64,000 bases of DNA from Corylus avellana (lineage: Eukaryota > Streptophyta > Magnoliopsida > Fagales > Betulaceae), in the NCBI RefSeq assembly GCF_901000735.1, contig NC_081543.1, positions 29,348,771-29,412,770 on the forward strand. The letters run 5' to 3'. A program made the position numbers and the translations under genes. Below the pieces are notes generated by a model, which worked only from the letters and a program-made list of their open reading frames with translations, was not told the origin of the DNA and made no database searches. Positions 35,561-49,000 of this stretch are shown here, piece after piece (the stretch's first letter is position 1; each line of letters opens with the position of its first letter).

Positions 35561-38500
35561 GTTTTTCTTTTTTTTTTTAAAAGAAATTATCGATCTTCAT
35601 TATCAAAAATCAAATCTAGAGTATAGAAACTCTAAATAAAAAGAGTAAGCTGCTCTAAGAAGATAGTGTCATAGATACAATGAGGAATTTCCTCCATCCA
35701 AAACCTATTCATATATAACCTCCCTAACTACTTCCTTCACTAGTCCATGAGCTGCGGTATTTTGGAGACATTTTACATGCTTGATATCCCAGCTCCTAAA
35801 GAGACCCAGAACCAACTTAATATCAGCCCCTATTTTCCCAAACCGAGTACTCCAGCTTGCCTCCTATTCTTGGATCATGGTGACAACTTGTAGTGACTCC
35901 CCCCTATAGAATAATTTCTTGTAGGCCTAGATCCCGGCTAAGCTCCACCTCCTGTAGCGCCGCCAGCACTTCCTCAGCCACGGGTTTGTGGTACGAGTCC
36001 AACGTTTTGCTTTGAGCCGCACTCACCCTCCCGAATTCATCACGGACAATAATCCCAACTCCCATGCGTTTCATTTTGGGATTAAAAGCAACGTCCCAGT
36101 TAACTTTGAACATACCAAGAGGGGAGGCTTCCACTATTATGGCATGTCAGTTTCAGCCCTAGTACTAGTGTTTCCTTCTGTAGTCTGAGCCTGCTGGAAT
36201 TGTTGGAGGGAAACCTCTGTGTCTTGGACTAACCTGTTAGGATGGGAAAAAAACTCCCCCATTCACTACAGAGTTGCGTCTAGTCCATATGCTCATTGCA
36301 AGTATTGCCGCGAAAGCCAACTCATCATTATTGCATCATTGAATCAGCTTTTCCCATATTGTCTGGTGTCATGCTAGAGTCCAATAAGGAGTATATCTCT
36401 ATAGATTTTCTAGTCCAATAAATAGTTATATTCATTCTTTATTAGAGTCGTCCAATTAGGTCTATTATGTAATCAATAGTATATTGTTTCTCTATTTAAA
36501 GGGGAATGATCAATAACAAAGTATGAATTGATTATTGTTTTAGAATATAGTTTACTGTGTTTTAAAGTTCAAGGCTCTCTCGAAGTAGCCATTAGAGATC
36601 ACAGCTTTCTCGAAGTAGCCGATTTATCATTTTCTATGTTTGATTATTAGTTGGTTTGCATCAACATTCCACCCCCTCGAGTTTGGGTCGATAAGGTCAA
36701 CTACTTTAACATCAGCAGGTAAAATACCACAGGGAGATTGAATAGAAAAGTAGTAGGTTGGGGAACCCACTTATCTCCCCAGACATGCACCATACAGCCA
36801 TCTCCTATGCATCAAATCAAACCCTCCTTAAGCAATGCTTTTGCCGCAAAGATACTCCTCCATGTCAAAGATCCCATGGTTCCCTTTTGAGCCTCCAAAA
36901 ACGAACCCTTGGGATAATATTTGGTTTTAATAATTCGTCTTGCCAAACTGTCAGGATTCTGCAATAATCTCCATCCTTGTTTGGCTAGAAGACCTTTGTT
37001 AAAACAAAGGAGATCCTTAAAACCCAGCCCTCCTTGTGCCTTCGAGCAACCCATTTTCTCTCATCTCATCCAGTGTATCTTCTTTTCATCATTCTTATGC
37101 CCCCAGCAAAATCGTTGCATAATCCCGTTGAGGTCATTGCAAAGCTTCTTAGGTAACATGAAGATACTGATTCTGTAGGTTGGAATTGCTTGACTAACGA
37201 CTTTAAGGAGGGTTTCTTTCCCAGCTTGTGAAATAAACTTCAATTTCCAATCTGAGAACCTTTTCTTTGCCCTGTCTGTGATATGTTGAAATTCTCTTAT
37301 GCGGGACTTACCTTCCCAAGCCGGTAGCCCCAAATACTTGTCATACCGTTGCGAGGCAGGAACGTTTGTCAGGTTAAGAATAATACCCGGGCCTTTGCAC
37401 TGGTGTTTCTGCTAAAGGAAACCGCAATCTTGTCTTTGTTTAACCTCTGCCTCGACGCTTGTTCATAGCCTTCCAACATAAAGGCTAGGCGATGCCAATC
37501 CCGAGAAGTAGCCTTGCATAAAATAAGATTGTCATCTGCAAAAAAATAAGTGGTTTAGTTTTGGTCCCTTAGGAGAGATAGCCCTCCCCCAGAGAGCCAA
37601 TACGTTCTGCCTGGTGGAGTTGAAAACTAGGACCTCTGAACACAAGATAAACAAGCAAGGGGATAGCGGGTCTCCTTGCCTAATCCCTCTTGTTGGGCTA
37701 ATGCACCCCAGTGGATTCCCATTGATGCTAACAAAGTAAGTGACTGTGGTCAAACATTTCATTACAAGCCTCGCCCATTGTTCAACAAAACCCATCCTCC
37801 TCATCACTTCCTCCAAAAACACTCACTCCACCCGGTTATAAGCTTTGCTCATGTCAAGCTTTAGGGCCATGCAACCCACATTTTCCCACATTCTTGTGTG
37901 CATGGAGTGTAGAGTTTTGTAAGCCGTCCAAATATTGTCAAAGATCAGCCTTCCCGAAATAAAGGCGCTTTGATTTTGAGAAATAATGAGTGGTAAAATA
38001 ATTTTAAGGAGGTTAGCTAACACTTTGGAGATAATTTTATAACCCACATCACACAAGCTGATAGGTCTAAAATCAGTCACCTTAAAAGGCTTAGACTTTT
38101 TCAAGGTGCAATATGGGTAAAGTTCATAGATTCATTTGGACTGATTGCCAAACCACAAATAAACGTTGCTTCTTCAGGTACAAATATCTCATGCATGAGG
38201 GTCGTGTTCCACCAGTTGGTCTCTGTATCAATCAATTCACACACCTTGGCCTCATGAGAGAGAATTCTAACAGGCGTCTGGACGTAACCCGCTATCCCCA
38301 TGCAAGTCCACTTGTCTTTCCAAATACCAATCTTAGATCCGTCACCTGCCCTCCATGCCAAACCCGTGTCAAGCAGTTTCCGTGCTTTCCATATGCTACG
38401 CCACACATACGACGGGCTTTTTCCAAGTTCTGCTTCCATAAAATTCCCATGAGAGTAATATTTTTCTGTTAGAATCTGAGTCATTATTAACCCTTAGGAT

Positions 38501-41500
38501 TTTGAAGAAGTCGCCACCCTTGTTTGCCAAGAGTGCCATATTGAACCATTCCAAGTCGCAGTAGCCCATTCCCCCCATTGTCTTTGCCCTCCAAAGTTTA
38601 GGCCAGCTCATCCAAGCTATCCGTTTATCATTTTGTTTGTGTCCCCACCAGAATTTCGCCATCATGGCATTTATGTCCCCATAGAGTGTTTTTGGGAGAA
38701 GAAAAACACTCATGGTGTATGTTGGAATTGCCTGGACAATCGCCTTCAATAACACCTCCTTGCCGGCTTGAGCAAGAAAATTTTCTTTCCACCTTTGTAG
38801 TTTATCCCATATTCTCCCCTTTATGCCATTGAAAGCACTAACTCGGGAACGACCTATAAGGTTGGGAAGCCCCAAGTATTTTTCTTAGCAGTTTGTGGCA
38901 TTCCCTCCAGCGACCGACATAATGAAATTCTTTGTCTCCTCCTTAGTATTCCGGATGAAAAAGATTGAAGTCTTTTCGCAGTTCAGCTTTTGTCCAGAGG
39001 CCTTTTCATAGCTGGCAAGGATATCCTGAATTTTGGTCCATTTTGAAAAAGTAGCCCTACAAAACAGTAAACTATCATCTGCAAAAAAGAGATGGTTTAT
39101 CTTGGTTCCACCTCTAGCAATGGGTAACCCTATTATTTTCCCTTCCTCCTCTGCCTTATTTAGCAAAGCACTGAGACCTTCCGCACAAAGTATGAAAAGC
39201 TAAGAGGACAACGGGTCACCTTGACAGATTCCTCTTGAAGGCTTGATACACCCATAAGGTTGACCATTGATAAGTATTGAATATGACATGGTTCTAACAC
39301 AAGCCATAATCAATTGGGTCCATCTTTCTGCAAATCCCAGTTTTGTCATAATAGCCTCCAAAAAATTCCACTCAACTCGATCGTAAGCCTTACTCATATC
39401 GAGTTTAAGTGCCATAAACCCCTTCCGCCCTTTTAAGTACACATCCATAGTGTGGAGTGCCTCAAAAACAACAATTATGTTCGCCGTAATTAATCTCCCC
39501 GGGACAAAAGCACTTTGATTCAAAGAAATAACAGTGGTCAAAACATTTTTCATTCTATTTGCAAGGACCTTTGTAATGAGTTTGTAAAGCATGTTGCATA
39601 GGCTGATAGGGCGGAAATCAATTACCCGAGTAGGGTTCTTTTTCTTTGGGATGAGGACAATATTTGTTACATTAAGAGAAGGATCTAAATACCCTGAATT
39701 TAGAAATTCTAGGACTGCTTTACATACCTCGGGCCGGATAACTGACCAAGATTTTTGATAAAAGCATGCTGCAAACCCATTGGGCCCCGGGAACTTAAAT
39801 GGGTGCATTTGGCCAAGAGCAACATCCACCTCCTCCGCCATGAACTCCTTGAGTAGCCTTTCATTCATGGCCTGTGTCACTCGTGAGGTTACACATTCCA
39901 TGCAAGTATGCAGGTCTTGAGTACCTGCCTTGGTGAACAAATTTTTATAATAATCCACGAACACCTCACTAATATCCTCCACCATCCTCCATTCTCTCCC
40001 AGCTTCATCCGTTATATTGCTTATGTGATTTATCCGCCTCCGATGGTCTGCCCAGGCGTGAAAGAAAGGCGTATTACGATCGCCATGTTGGTACCAATTT
40101 TTTTTGGCACACTACTTCCAACGAATGTCCTCCTACTCCAACAGAAATTCTATTTCCTGTTTCAAGTTTTTAATTTCTGCCCAGTCCTCCCATTTTTCTT
40201 GACATTGCAAAACCTCTAGCCATTTAGTTTTCTTTTGGAGCAATTTCTCTGTGTTGCCGTATTTTCGTCCACTCCATCGCGAGAGAGACCGTTGGCAGCA
40301 TTCCAACTTGCTCTGTACTTCCTGCATGGCCGAAGCCCCATAATTCTCATTTTGCCACGCCTCCTCCAAAATTTTGTTGTACTCGTCATCTAAGTGCCAT
40401 TTTGATTCAAACTTGAACCGCCGCTGGTGCCGTACCTGCTCCAGTCTGTTCCCTACAAATTGCACCCATATCGGTTTGTGGTCAAATGATCTAGCGGCAA
40501 GAGTGTGAACAGTGACTTCACCGAAGATTTGGCTCCATTCTGTGTTAGCTACGGCATGATCCAGACGCTCTCTAATAAACTCCCCATCATAGCGACAGTT
40601 GGTCCAGGTGAATTGCGTTCCCTCATATCCCAGATCACGAAGGTTACAATAGTCCAACGCATCCCTAAACCATTGCATTTGCCTCTCCTGTCTAACTACA
40701 CCCCCCTCCTTCTCATCTTGGTTAGTTATTTCGTTGAAATCCCCTAGACATAGCCAGGGCCGTGGGGCATAACCATTCAAGTGTTCTAAAAGCTGCCATG
40801 ACTCATGCCGTTTTTCACTAACTGGGTGTCCATAGAAACAGGTAAGTTTCCAAGAACCCTCCCTGTCTGTGTATTTAACTGTTGCGTTAATATGTCTTCT
40901 TGTGAAATTTTGTACCTTCAGAACCTGGTTTTCTTTCCAGAGCCAGTCCTCCACTCATGCCTATAGGGTCAACCACAAACATCCCTTTGAAACCTAGCTT
41001 AACTCTGAGTAATTCCATCCTACCTTTATTACATTTTATTTCCATAAGAAACAAAATGTTGAGTCTCTTTTCCTTCATCAAAAGACAAAGGTCTCGAACT
41101 GTCCAGGGGTTCCCAAGCCCCCGACAGTTCCAGCTTGGCAGACTCATTGTTGTTGGCGGGGCTGCTCAGCAGCCGCCGCCAATTCCTCTTCCGATCCAAT
41201 GCTTTTACCTCCCATCATTCTTGCTTTCTTTTTCCTGTCTACTATTACCACTTCATTGACTGGTTGCTTTCGTTTTCTCGAGCCATACGTTTTCATTTCT
41301 TGATCCCTGTTTGTTCCCTGCTACTACCGTCTTTAGGATGTCCCATTTCGGCTGTCCCCATGCTTGCCTCTTTTGGGTCTTCATACATGACTTCCATTCT
41401 TGTTATTTCCGTAGGCCCAATCACTCTATGTTATTTCCAGTTAGCTCCACCATGTTTTTGGGCCCTTCATACAGCCCATCCGTTGTACCCAATTCCATAT

Positions 41501-42011
41501 TTAATCCACGTGTCCTTTCTAGGTTTAAGGGTGCCCAGACCTCTCTACCGTATCTTCATGCAGGTCATTCTCCTGGCTCCCTTCAATTCTTTCCCGCGAA
41601 TCCCGCTCCTCCTTATTCCCAGAATGGAAAGCCACTGACTCCTTATTGTCCGTTGCCAAATTTGCATGCCTAGGGTTTCCGGAATGCATGACTCCTTCCT
41701 TTTTTATGTAACCGTACTCCTCCCGACCACTGCTCCTTTTTTCATGGGTATCTCTTGACCATGGCCGCCCATCCCCCGCCTTGTAGCTAAAGGTTCCGCC
41801 GCCGCCCTTGCAAATTGGATCTTCCGCTCGAAGCCAGGCCGCCATTGCTTGTTCTCCTCTTCCATACTCCACCTCATGTTTTTTGGGGCAGGACATCCTC
41901 TTGGACCGTGGACAATATGGCCACAATTGAAACAAAAGAGGGGGAGCTTTTCATATTTGAAAACAACCCAATACAATTTCCCCTCCACCTGGAGTCCTCT
42001 TCCATGATCCA
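35561..42011 (-). mobile_element. Chimeric L1-type LINE, copy A (5' end lost in gap)
   Basis: Minus-strand order from 5' to 3': ORF1 piece with a CCHC knuckle CFNCGHIVHGPRGC (about 41940-41890), endonuclease starting MSLPSWNCRGLGNP (41147), a first reverse transcriptase (39985-38870; MALKLDMSKAYDRVEW, FADDSLLF), its zf-RVT tail ending at about 38108, then a second reverse transcriptase (38104-37320; DFRPISLCDVGYKI, MSKAYNRVE, FADDNLILC), another tail (37054-36812) and an RNase H domain (36134-35904). A T-rich run near 35562-35579 marks the 3' poly(A). Two RT domains from two different LINE subfamilies in one element is abnormal. Stops and frameshifts break it throughout. It is about 96-97% identical to copy B by eye. 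Confidence 0.88.
36360..36666 (-). mobile_element. LTR-like insertion within LINE copy A
   Basis: Read on the minus strand, the segment starts TGTTGATGC and ends CCAGACA, holds a TATA-like CTTTAAATAGAG and an AATAAA, and is preceded by a purine tract (GAGGGGGTGGAA). It separates the LINE RT tail (DLIDPNSRGWN) from the RNase H domain. The same segment is in copy B at 46411-46717, so it arrived before the copies separated. No 5-bp target duplication is visible. Confidence 0.5.
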
Positions 42012-42111
42012 NNNNNNNNNNNNNNNNNNNNNNNNNNNNNNNNNNNNNNNNNNNNNNNNNNNNNNNNNNNNNNNNNNNNNNNNNNNNNNNNNNNNNNNNN
42101 NNNNNNNNNNN
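42012..42111. other. Assembly gap (100 N)
   Basis: Exactly 100 N, a conventional placeholder for unknown length. LINE copy A ORF1 stops at its left edge and the 3' flank of the hAT transposase starts at its right edge. The missing hAT terminus and the missing ends of both LINE copies must lie here if both copies are real. Confidence 0.98.
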
Positions 42112-42154
42112 GCACTAGTACAAAAGTAAAGGGAAAATACAAAATACAAAGGGC

Positions 42155-44599
42155 CTAAAATTGCATTCTACGCGGCCTTAGAACAACAAAATCATCAAGT
42201 ATCAAATCTGAATCAAAGCTTTTAGCAATTTCCCTTTCAATGTAGACAAGTAAACTATCTCCAAGAAACTCATCTTCCATTTTGTTACGAAGTCTTGTTT
42301 TGACAATTTTCATTGTTGAAAATGCTCGTTCGGTAGTTGCTGTAGACACCGGAAGAGTCAAAACAAGACGAATCAATCTATCAATAAGATAATATGTATC
42401 TGCTTTTCCGGCCTCTATCAATCCTCGACATAATTCCGCAATGGAGGACAATTTTTGTAGTTTCGGATGATTAAGCATATCAACTTCAAAATGCTTCAAC
42501 TGAAATCTCAAAATAATTTTTTCCTGCTCAGAAAAATCCAGAGAATAGTACTTATCTGCAAGACTACATATATCATCAATATTAAATGATTTATAAGCAT
42601 CATTTGGATCCAAAGCTGAACTAAGTGTCAAGAGTTCCATTGCCCTTTCACCAAATCTACAATCAAGCTCTTGCAATTGAAAGTCTATAGTAGCATTGAA
42701 TACATCAAAATGATAATAATGTTCCACCGTAATGTTATCCCGTTGAAGCCGACCTCGGCTTTTACCATAACGAGCACTCAAATCCGGAATGTCTATTTCA
42801 AATTTCTTGGAAAAAGAGACTACTTTCTCAATAAAATTATCCCAATCTTCATTTCTCAATTTTTGGAGGAGTGCTTTTGTATTAGAAACTAATTGCATAG
42901 CATTCAAGATGTCTTGAGATTTTTGTTGCAAATGTTGACAAAGACAATCAGTAGTACCCATAATTTCCCTCATCAAATGTAAAATGAATATGAATTTGAA
43001 TGATGTAATCATTTCATAAGCAGCACCAGCATCCTCACGTTGAGAGTAAGTAGATCCTTCCTTTATAATCTTTTCAAGCACTGAACAAGCGGGATTAAAC
43101 AGCCTTAGTAGGCTACAAATAGAATAAAAATGAGAACCCCAACGAGAATCACCAGCTCGTTTCAAAGTGCCAATTTGGTTAGCCCCTTTTCCAGTTTCAA
43201 GTTCATCAATAGCTATCAAATGTGCGATATCTTCTTCTTGAGCATCTTGCAAATCACGATGACGTTTACATGAAGCACTAATCACATTGATAATGAAATT
43301 CAAATTTGAGAAGAAATCATGAACAACAATTACCTCTCGAGATGCAGCAACTAATGCTAATTGTAATCGATGTGCAAAACAATGAACATAGTATGCACAA
43401 GAACATTCATTGAGAAATAATGCCTGCAATCCTTTCCATTCACCACACATATTGCTAGCACCATCATACCCTTGCCCACGAATACTTTGAATATCAAGAC
43501 AATTTTGAGAAAGAACGTCAGATATTTTATCCTTTAAAGTCAATGCCGATGTATCTTTAACTTGGACAATATCAAAGAAGTGTTCTTGTATAAAACCATC
43601 TTTGTTAATAAATCTCAAAACAATAGCCATTTGTTCTCTCTTAGACTAATCTCGTGCCTCATCAACAATAATGCAAAATTTTGAATCACCAATTTCTTCA
43701 CGAATTGCATCTCGCACCTTTTTTGCCCAGACATGTAAAATATCTTTTTGGACATGATGTGAAGTATATTTTGCATTTTGTGGAGCATTTTCTAAAACAA
43801 CCTTGGCAACATCCTCGTTGTAATTGGACACAAGTTTTATCAACTCAAGAAAATTGCCACGATTTTTAGAATCGGGACCTTCATCGTGACCTCTATAAGG
43901 ACATCCTTGATATGCCAAATACCGAATAGAATCAATTGAAGTCTTCAATCGCAATCGATTGTTCAATTTTTCTTCCGAAGTTTGCTTATCTATCACCTTA
44001 TCAATATGTTGAGATTGATTTTTCAAATTGTCACAACACTTAACAGCATTATTATGAGGTGAACATGGCCCATTTCCCATGTGGGCCAAAAAAGAGCAAT
44101 GTGTACCATCATTAACTTTCTTCCAATTACGAAATCCTTCAATTGTAAATGCACTACCTTCAAACCGCCCCGTAGGCTTTTTAGCAAAAAGAAAGCAGGG
44201 TAAACAATAAGCAGCATCTTTGGCCTCAGAATATTCTAACCAATCAAACATCTTATACCAAGATGATTGAAATCTTCGGCGGTTTTTTTCAGTTCCTAAA
44301 AACGGATATCCAGAACTACTAGAAGGAATGAACCTATGCGGACCAACTTTAAGATAAGCACATCTAATTTCATCCCGTTGATTAACAGGATATTCCCATA
44401 TTTGAGGACGTAATCCTGGATCATGTTGTAGAGTAGAAATGTCAAATGACTCAACTACTTGAGATTCAATTCTTGGCATCTTAGAAGGGCGTTGCTCAGG
44501 AGCTAAAGTTTGAGGATTTGATGTCGATGAAGACATTTTAGAATTTGAATCAGCATCATTTTTCTTAAAAAATGCATCAATTGTTTTTGGCTTGCCCAT
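42155..44599 (-). pseudogene. hAT transposase (TTF-type zinc finger / DUF4371 / hATC), one nonsense codon
   Basis: The frame runs from MGKPKTIDAFFKKND (44599) to the stop at 42155, about 813 codons, interrupted only by TAG at 43648-43646 (DEARD, stop, SKREQMAIVL; a Glu codon is usual there). Domains in order: N-terminal low-complexity region, TTF-type zinc finger with YCLPCFLF, DUF4371 RNase H-like core (GQGYDGASNM, HCFAHRLQLAL, RWGSH), and the hATC dimerisation region (LPVSTATTERAFSTM, TRLRNKM). It belongs to the plant 'zinc finger MYM-type protein 1-like' hAT transposases. One point mutation separates it from an open frame, so loss of activity may be recent. Confidence 0.9.
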
Positions 44600-46016
44600 A
44601 ATGTAATCTAAGAATTTTCAGAAACCTGGAAAATTATTTATCTATTAGTTTTAATTCTCATACTAAACAATTCATGTCTAATGAAACATACTATAAGTCT
44701 CTAATGATATTATAATAAAATTATTAGCATATTTCGATAGCTATTAGCCTAACATGAATTAATAAAAAGAGCAAACCTGAGATTGGCAATAATCTTCTGA
44801 AACTCGTTGATGCTTGACAAAATCCCAAAATATATAAAACACACCTTACAAAAAAAATAACAATATTGTTTTTATTAGAATAAGATAAACAAAATGATGA
44901 AAATAAGAGATATATCACAATTAAAATGCTCCATAAATTTCGATCAATCATATTAGAGTTTGCAAATTGCCCAATTAAAAAAGAAATACGCATTTACAAT
45001 GAGAGCGCCCCACTACAATCTACAAAATGAAAAAATAAATAATAAAGTTTTTGAATTGGGGAAAGAAAAAAACAAGCAGTATTTTGAATCTTTACCATTC
45101 TTTAATTCTTTTATTTTTTTATTTTTTTTGTGAGTCATTCTTTAATTCTTATTATGAGTTATGACAACAAATTTGACTAATGAGTAATGACCATGTACAA
45201 ATAACAAACACAATGAAGGCAATGAAGGCTGTGGGGACCGTGGGTCTTGGACTCTTGTGCTGCTGTGCACAGCCTCTGCAGCAAGCAACAAACAAAAACT
45301 AAAAAGTATTCTATTCTTCCACTTTCTTCTTTCTTTTTCACTTTTCTAAGCACTACCAACCACATATATTTATATCCCCTAGGAACCGCATATATTTACA
45401 AACAATAAAGGCATAAAGCAATCTAGCAACTGTTAAGAGGAGAATACTCACAGAGACTACAGAGTCGTCACTCTCCCACTCTCGATCTCAAACTCTCAGA
45501 TCTGGACAGCCACAGCCAGCAGTAGGACTGGTTATTTGTCGCTAATCGGTGAGCAAGTGAGTGAGTGCTGCACAGTCCACGGTTATTAGCCTATTACAGT
45601 GCAAGAGTAAAGGTTTTGTGTTTGATTTTGGAGGGAATAATAATCCCCACACTTCAACGGAATTGGATTTCTCAAGTTGGTGATTTGTTTCGACAGTCGG
45701 CAAGTCTGAAAAGTGAAAACGAAAAGCTCTTGAGCCGCAGGATAGGTTGGAGTCGGGAAGAGGGGTTAGGGATTTAGGATAAGATTAATTTTTTTTTTCT
45801 TTCTTTTGTTTAATGTATTGCCTTGCTGGACCGATGGTGCTGAAGAGTAAAGAGTTGAGAATTTTTTTTTTTTTTTTAAGGTGGTAAAAATGTTTTGCAG
45901 GGCAGTAAGGATTTTGAAAAATTTTACCAAGGGCGTCCTTCAACTATCGACTTAAAATTACTTGTTTTTTTTTTTTTTTTACCGGGGGCGCCCGCCCTTG
46001 GGTCGCCCCCCTTTCT
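44600..46016. other. hAT 5' non-coding region
   Basis: Lies between the transposase start and the terminal inverted repeat. AT-rich with T runs at about 45790, 45860 and 45965 and a GC-rich patch GGGGGCGCCCGCCC just inside the end. It presumably holds the transposase promoter and a 5' UTR intron. No other gene seen. Confidence 0.5.
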
Positions 46017-46027
46017 CTCCGCCACTG

Positions 46028-49000
46028 GCCACGGGTTTGTGGTACGAGTCCAACATTTTGCTTTGAGCCGCACTCACCCTCCCGAATTCATCACGGAAAA
46101 TAATCCCAACTCCCATGCGTTTCATTTTGGGATTAAAAGCAACGTCCCAGTTAACTTTGAACATACCAAGAGGGGAGGCTTCCACTATTCTGGCATGTCA
46201 GTTTCAGCCCTAGTACTAGTGTTTCCTTCTGTAGTCTAAGCATGCTGGAATTGTTGGAGGGAAACCTCTGTGTCTTGGACTAACCTGTTAGGATGGGAAA
46301 AAAACTCCCCCATTCACTACAGAGTTGCGTCTAGTCCATATGCTCCATGCAAGTATTGCCGCTAAAGCCAACTCATCATTATTGCATCATTGAATCAGCT
46401 TTTCCCATATTGCCTGGTGTCATGCTAGAGTCCAGTAAGGAGTATATCTCTATAGATTTTCTAGTCCAATAAATAGTTATATTCATTCCTTATTAGAGTC
46501 GTCCAATTAGGTCTATTATGTAATCAATAGTATATTGTTTCTCTATTTAAAGGGGAATGATCAATAACAAAGTATGAGTTGATTATTGTTTTAGAATATA
46601 GTTTACTGTGTTTTGGAGGTCAAAGCTCCCTCGAAGTAGCCATTAGAGATCACAGCTCTCTCGAAGTAGCCGATTTATCATTTTCTATGTTTTGTTATTA
46701 GTTGGTTTGCATCAACATTCCACCCCCTCGAGTTTGGGTCGATAAGGTCAACTACTTTAGCATCAGCAGGTAAAATACCACAGGGAGATTGAATAGAAAA
46801 GTAGTAGGTTGGGGAACCCACTTATCTACCCAGACATGCACCATACAACCATCTCCTATGCATCAAATCAAACCCTCCTGAAGCAATGCTTTTGCCGCAA
46901 AGATACTCCTCCATGCCAAAGATCCCATGGTTCCCTTATTAGCCTCCAAAAAAGAACCCTTGGGATAATATTTGGCTTTAATAATTCGTCTTGCCAAACT
47001 GTTAGGGTTCTGCAATAATCTCCATCCTTGTTTTGCTAGAAGACCTTTGTTAAAACAAAGGAGATCCTTAAAACCCAGCCATCCTTGAGCCTTCGAGCAA
47101 CCCATTTTCTCTCATCTCATCCAGTGTATCTTCTTTTCATCATTCTTATGCCCCCAACAAAATCGTTGCATAATCCCGTTGAGGTCATTGCAAAGCTTCT
47201 TAGGTAACATGAAGATACTGATTCTGTAGGTTGGAATTGCTTGACTAACGACTTTTAGGAGGGTTTCTTTCCCAGCTTGTGAAAGAAACTTCAACTTCCA
47301 ATCTGAGAACCTTTTCCTTACCCTGTCTGTGATATGTTGAAATTCTCTTATGCGGGACTTACCCACCCAAGCCGGTAGCCCCAAATACTTGTCATACCAT
47401 TGTGAGGCAGGAACGCTTGTCAGGTTAAGAATAATACCCGGGCCTTTGCACTGGTGTTTCTGCTAAAGGAAACCGTAATCTTGTCTTTGTTTAACCTCTG
47501 CCTCGACGCTTGTTCATAGCCTTCCAACATAAAGGCTAGGCGATGCCAATCCCGAGAAGTAGCCTTTCATAAAATAAGATTGTCATATGCAAAAAATAAG
47601 TGGTTTAGTTTTGGTCCCCTAGGAGAGATAGGCCACCCCCCCAGAGAGCCAATACGTTTTGCCTGGTGGAGTTGAAAACTAGGACCTCTGCACACAAGAT
47701 AAACAAGCAAGGGGATAGCGGGTCTCCCTGCCTAATCCCTCTTGTTGGGCTAATGCACCCTAGTGGATTCCCATTGATGCTAACAAAGTAAGTGACTGTG
47801 ATCAAACATTTCATTACAAGCCTCACCCATCGTTCAACAAAACCCATCATCCTCATCACTTCCTTCAAAAACACTCACTTCACCCGGTTATAAGCTTTGC
47901 TCATGTCAAGCTTTAGGGCCATGTAACCCACATTTTCCCACATTCTTGTGTGCATGGAGTGTAGAGTTTTGTAAGCCGCCCAAATATTGTCAGAGATCAG
48001 CCTTCCCGAAATAAAGGCGCTTTGATTTTGAGAAATAATGAGTGGTAAAATAATTTTAAGGAGGTTAGCTAACACTTTGGAGATAATTTTATAACCCACA
48101 TCACACAAGCTGATAGGTCTAAAATCAGTCACCTTAAAAGGCTTAGGCTTCTTCAAGGTGCAATATGGGTAAAGTTCATAGATTCATTTGGACTGATTGC
48201 CAAACCACAAATAAACGCTGCTTCTTCAGGTACAAAGATCTCATGTATAAGGGTCGTGTTCCACCAGTTGGTCTCTGTATCAATCAATTCACACACCTTG
48301 GCCTCATGAGAGAGAATTCTAACAGGCGTCTGGACGTAACCCGCTATCTCCATGCAAGCCCACTTGTCTTTCCAAATACCAATCTTAGATCCGTCACCTA
48401 CCCTCCATGCCAAACCTATGTCAAGCAGTTTCCGTGCTTTCCAGATGCTATGCCACACATACGACAGGCTTCTTCCAAGTTCTGCTTCCATAAAGTTCCC
48501 ATGAGAGTAATATTTTTCCGTTAGAATCTGAGTCATTATTAACCCATTAGGATTTTGAAGAAGTCGCCACCCTTGTATGCCAAGAGTGCCATATTGAACG
48601 ATTCCAATTCGCGGTAGCCCATTCCCCCCATTGTCTTTGCCCTCCCAAGTTTAGGCCAGCTCATCCAAGCAATCCGTTTATCATTTTTTTTTGTGTCCCC
48701 ACCAGAATTTCGCCATCATGGCATTTATGTCCCCATAGAGTGTTTTTGGGAGAAGAAAAACACTCATGGTGTATGTTGAAATTGCCTGGACAATCGCCTT
48801 CAATAACACCTCCTTGCCAGATTGAGCAAGAAAGTTTTCTTTCCACCCTTGTAGTTTATCCCATATTCTCCCCTTTATGCCATTGAAAGCACTAACTTGG
48901 GAATGACCTATAAGGTTGGGAAGCCCCAAGTATTTTTCATAGCGGTTTGTGGCATTCACTCCAGCAACCGACATAATGAAATTCTTTGTCTCCTCCTTAG

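Larger units (their letters stand above)
42112..46027 (-). mobile_element. hAT transposon inserted in LINE copy B
   Basis: The right end at 46027 reads, on the minus strand, CAGTGGCGGAGAGAAAGG, a hAT-type terminal inverted repeat. It abuts LINE RNase H sequence (GCCACGGGTTTGTGG), which in copy A is continuous with TTCCTCA at 35971-35977. The other end is hidden in the gap. If the element is simple, the 8-bp duplicate of GCCACGGG should sit on its left side. Confidence 0.75.

Noticed and set aside
40133..42129. Plus-strand open frames across the LINE copies (also 48165-48524, 51206-52637)
   Set aside because: They are mirror frames of minus-strand LINE domains with clear RT/EN motifs; the plus-strand products have no domain of their own and one runs into the N gap.
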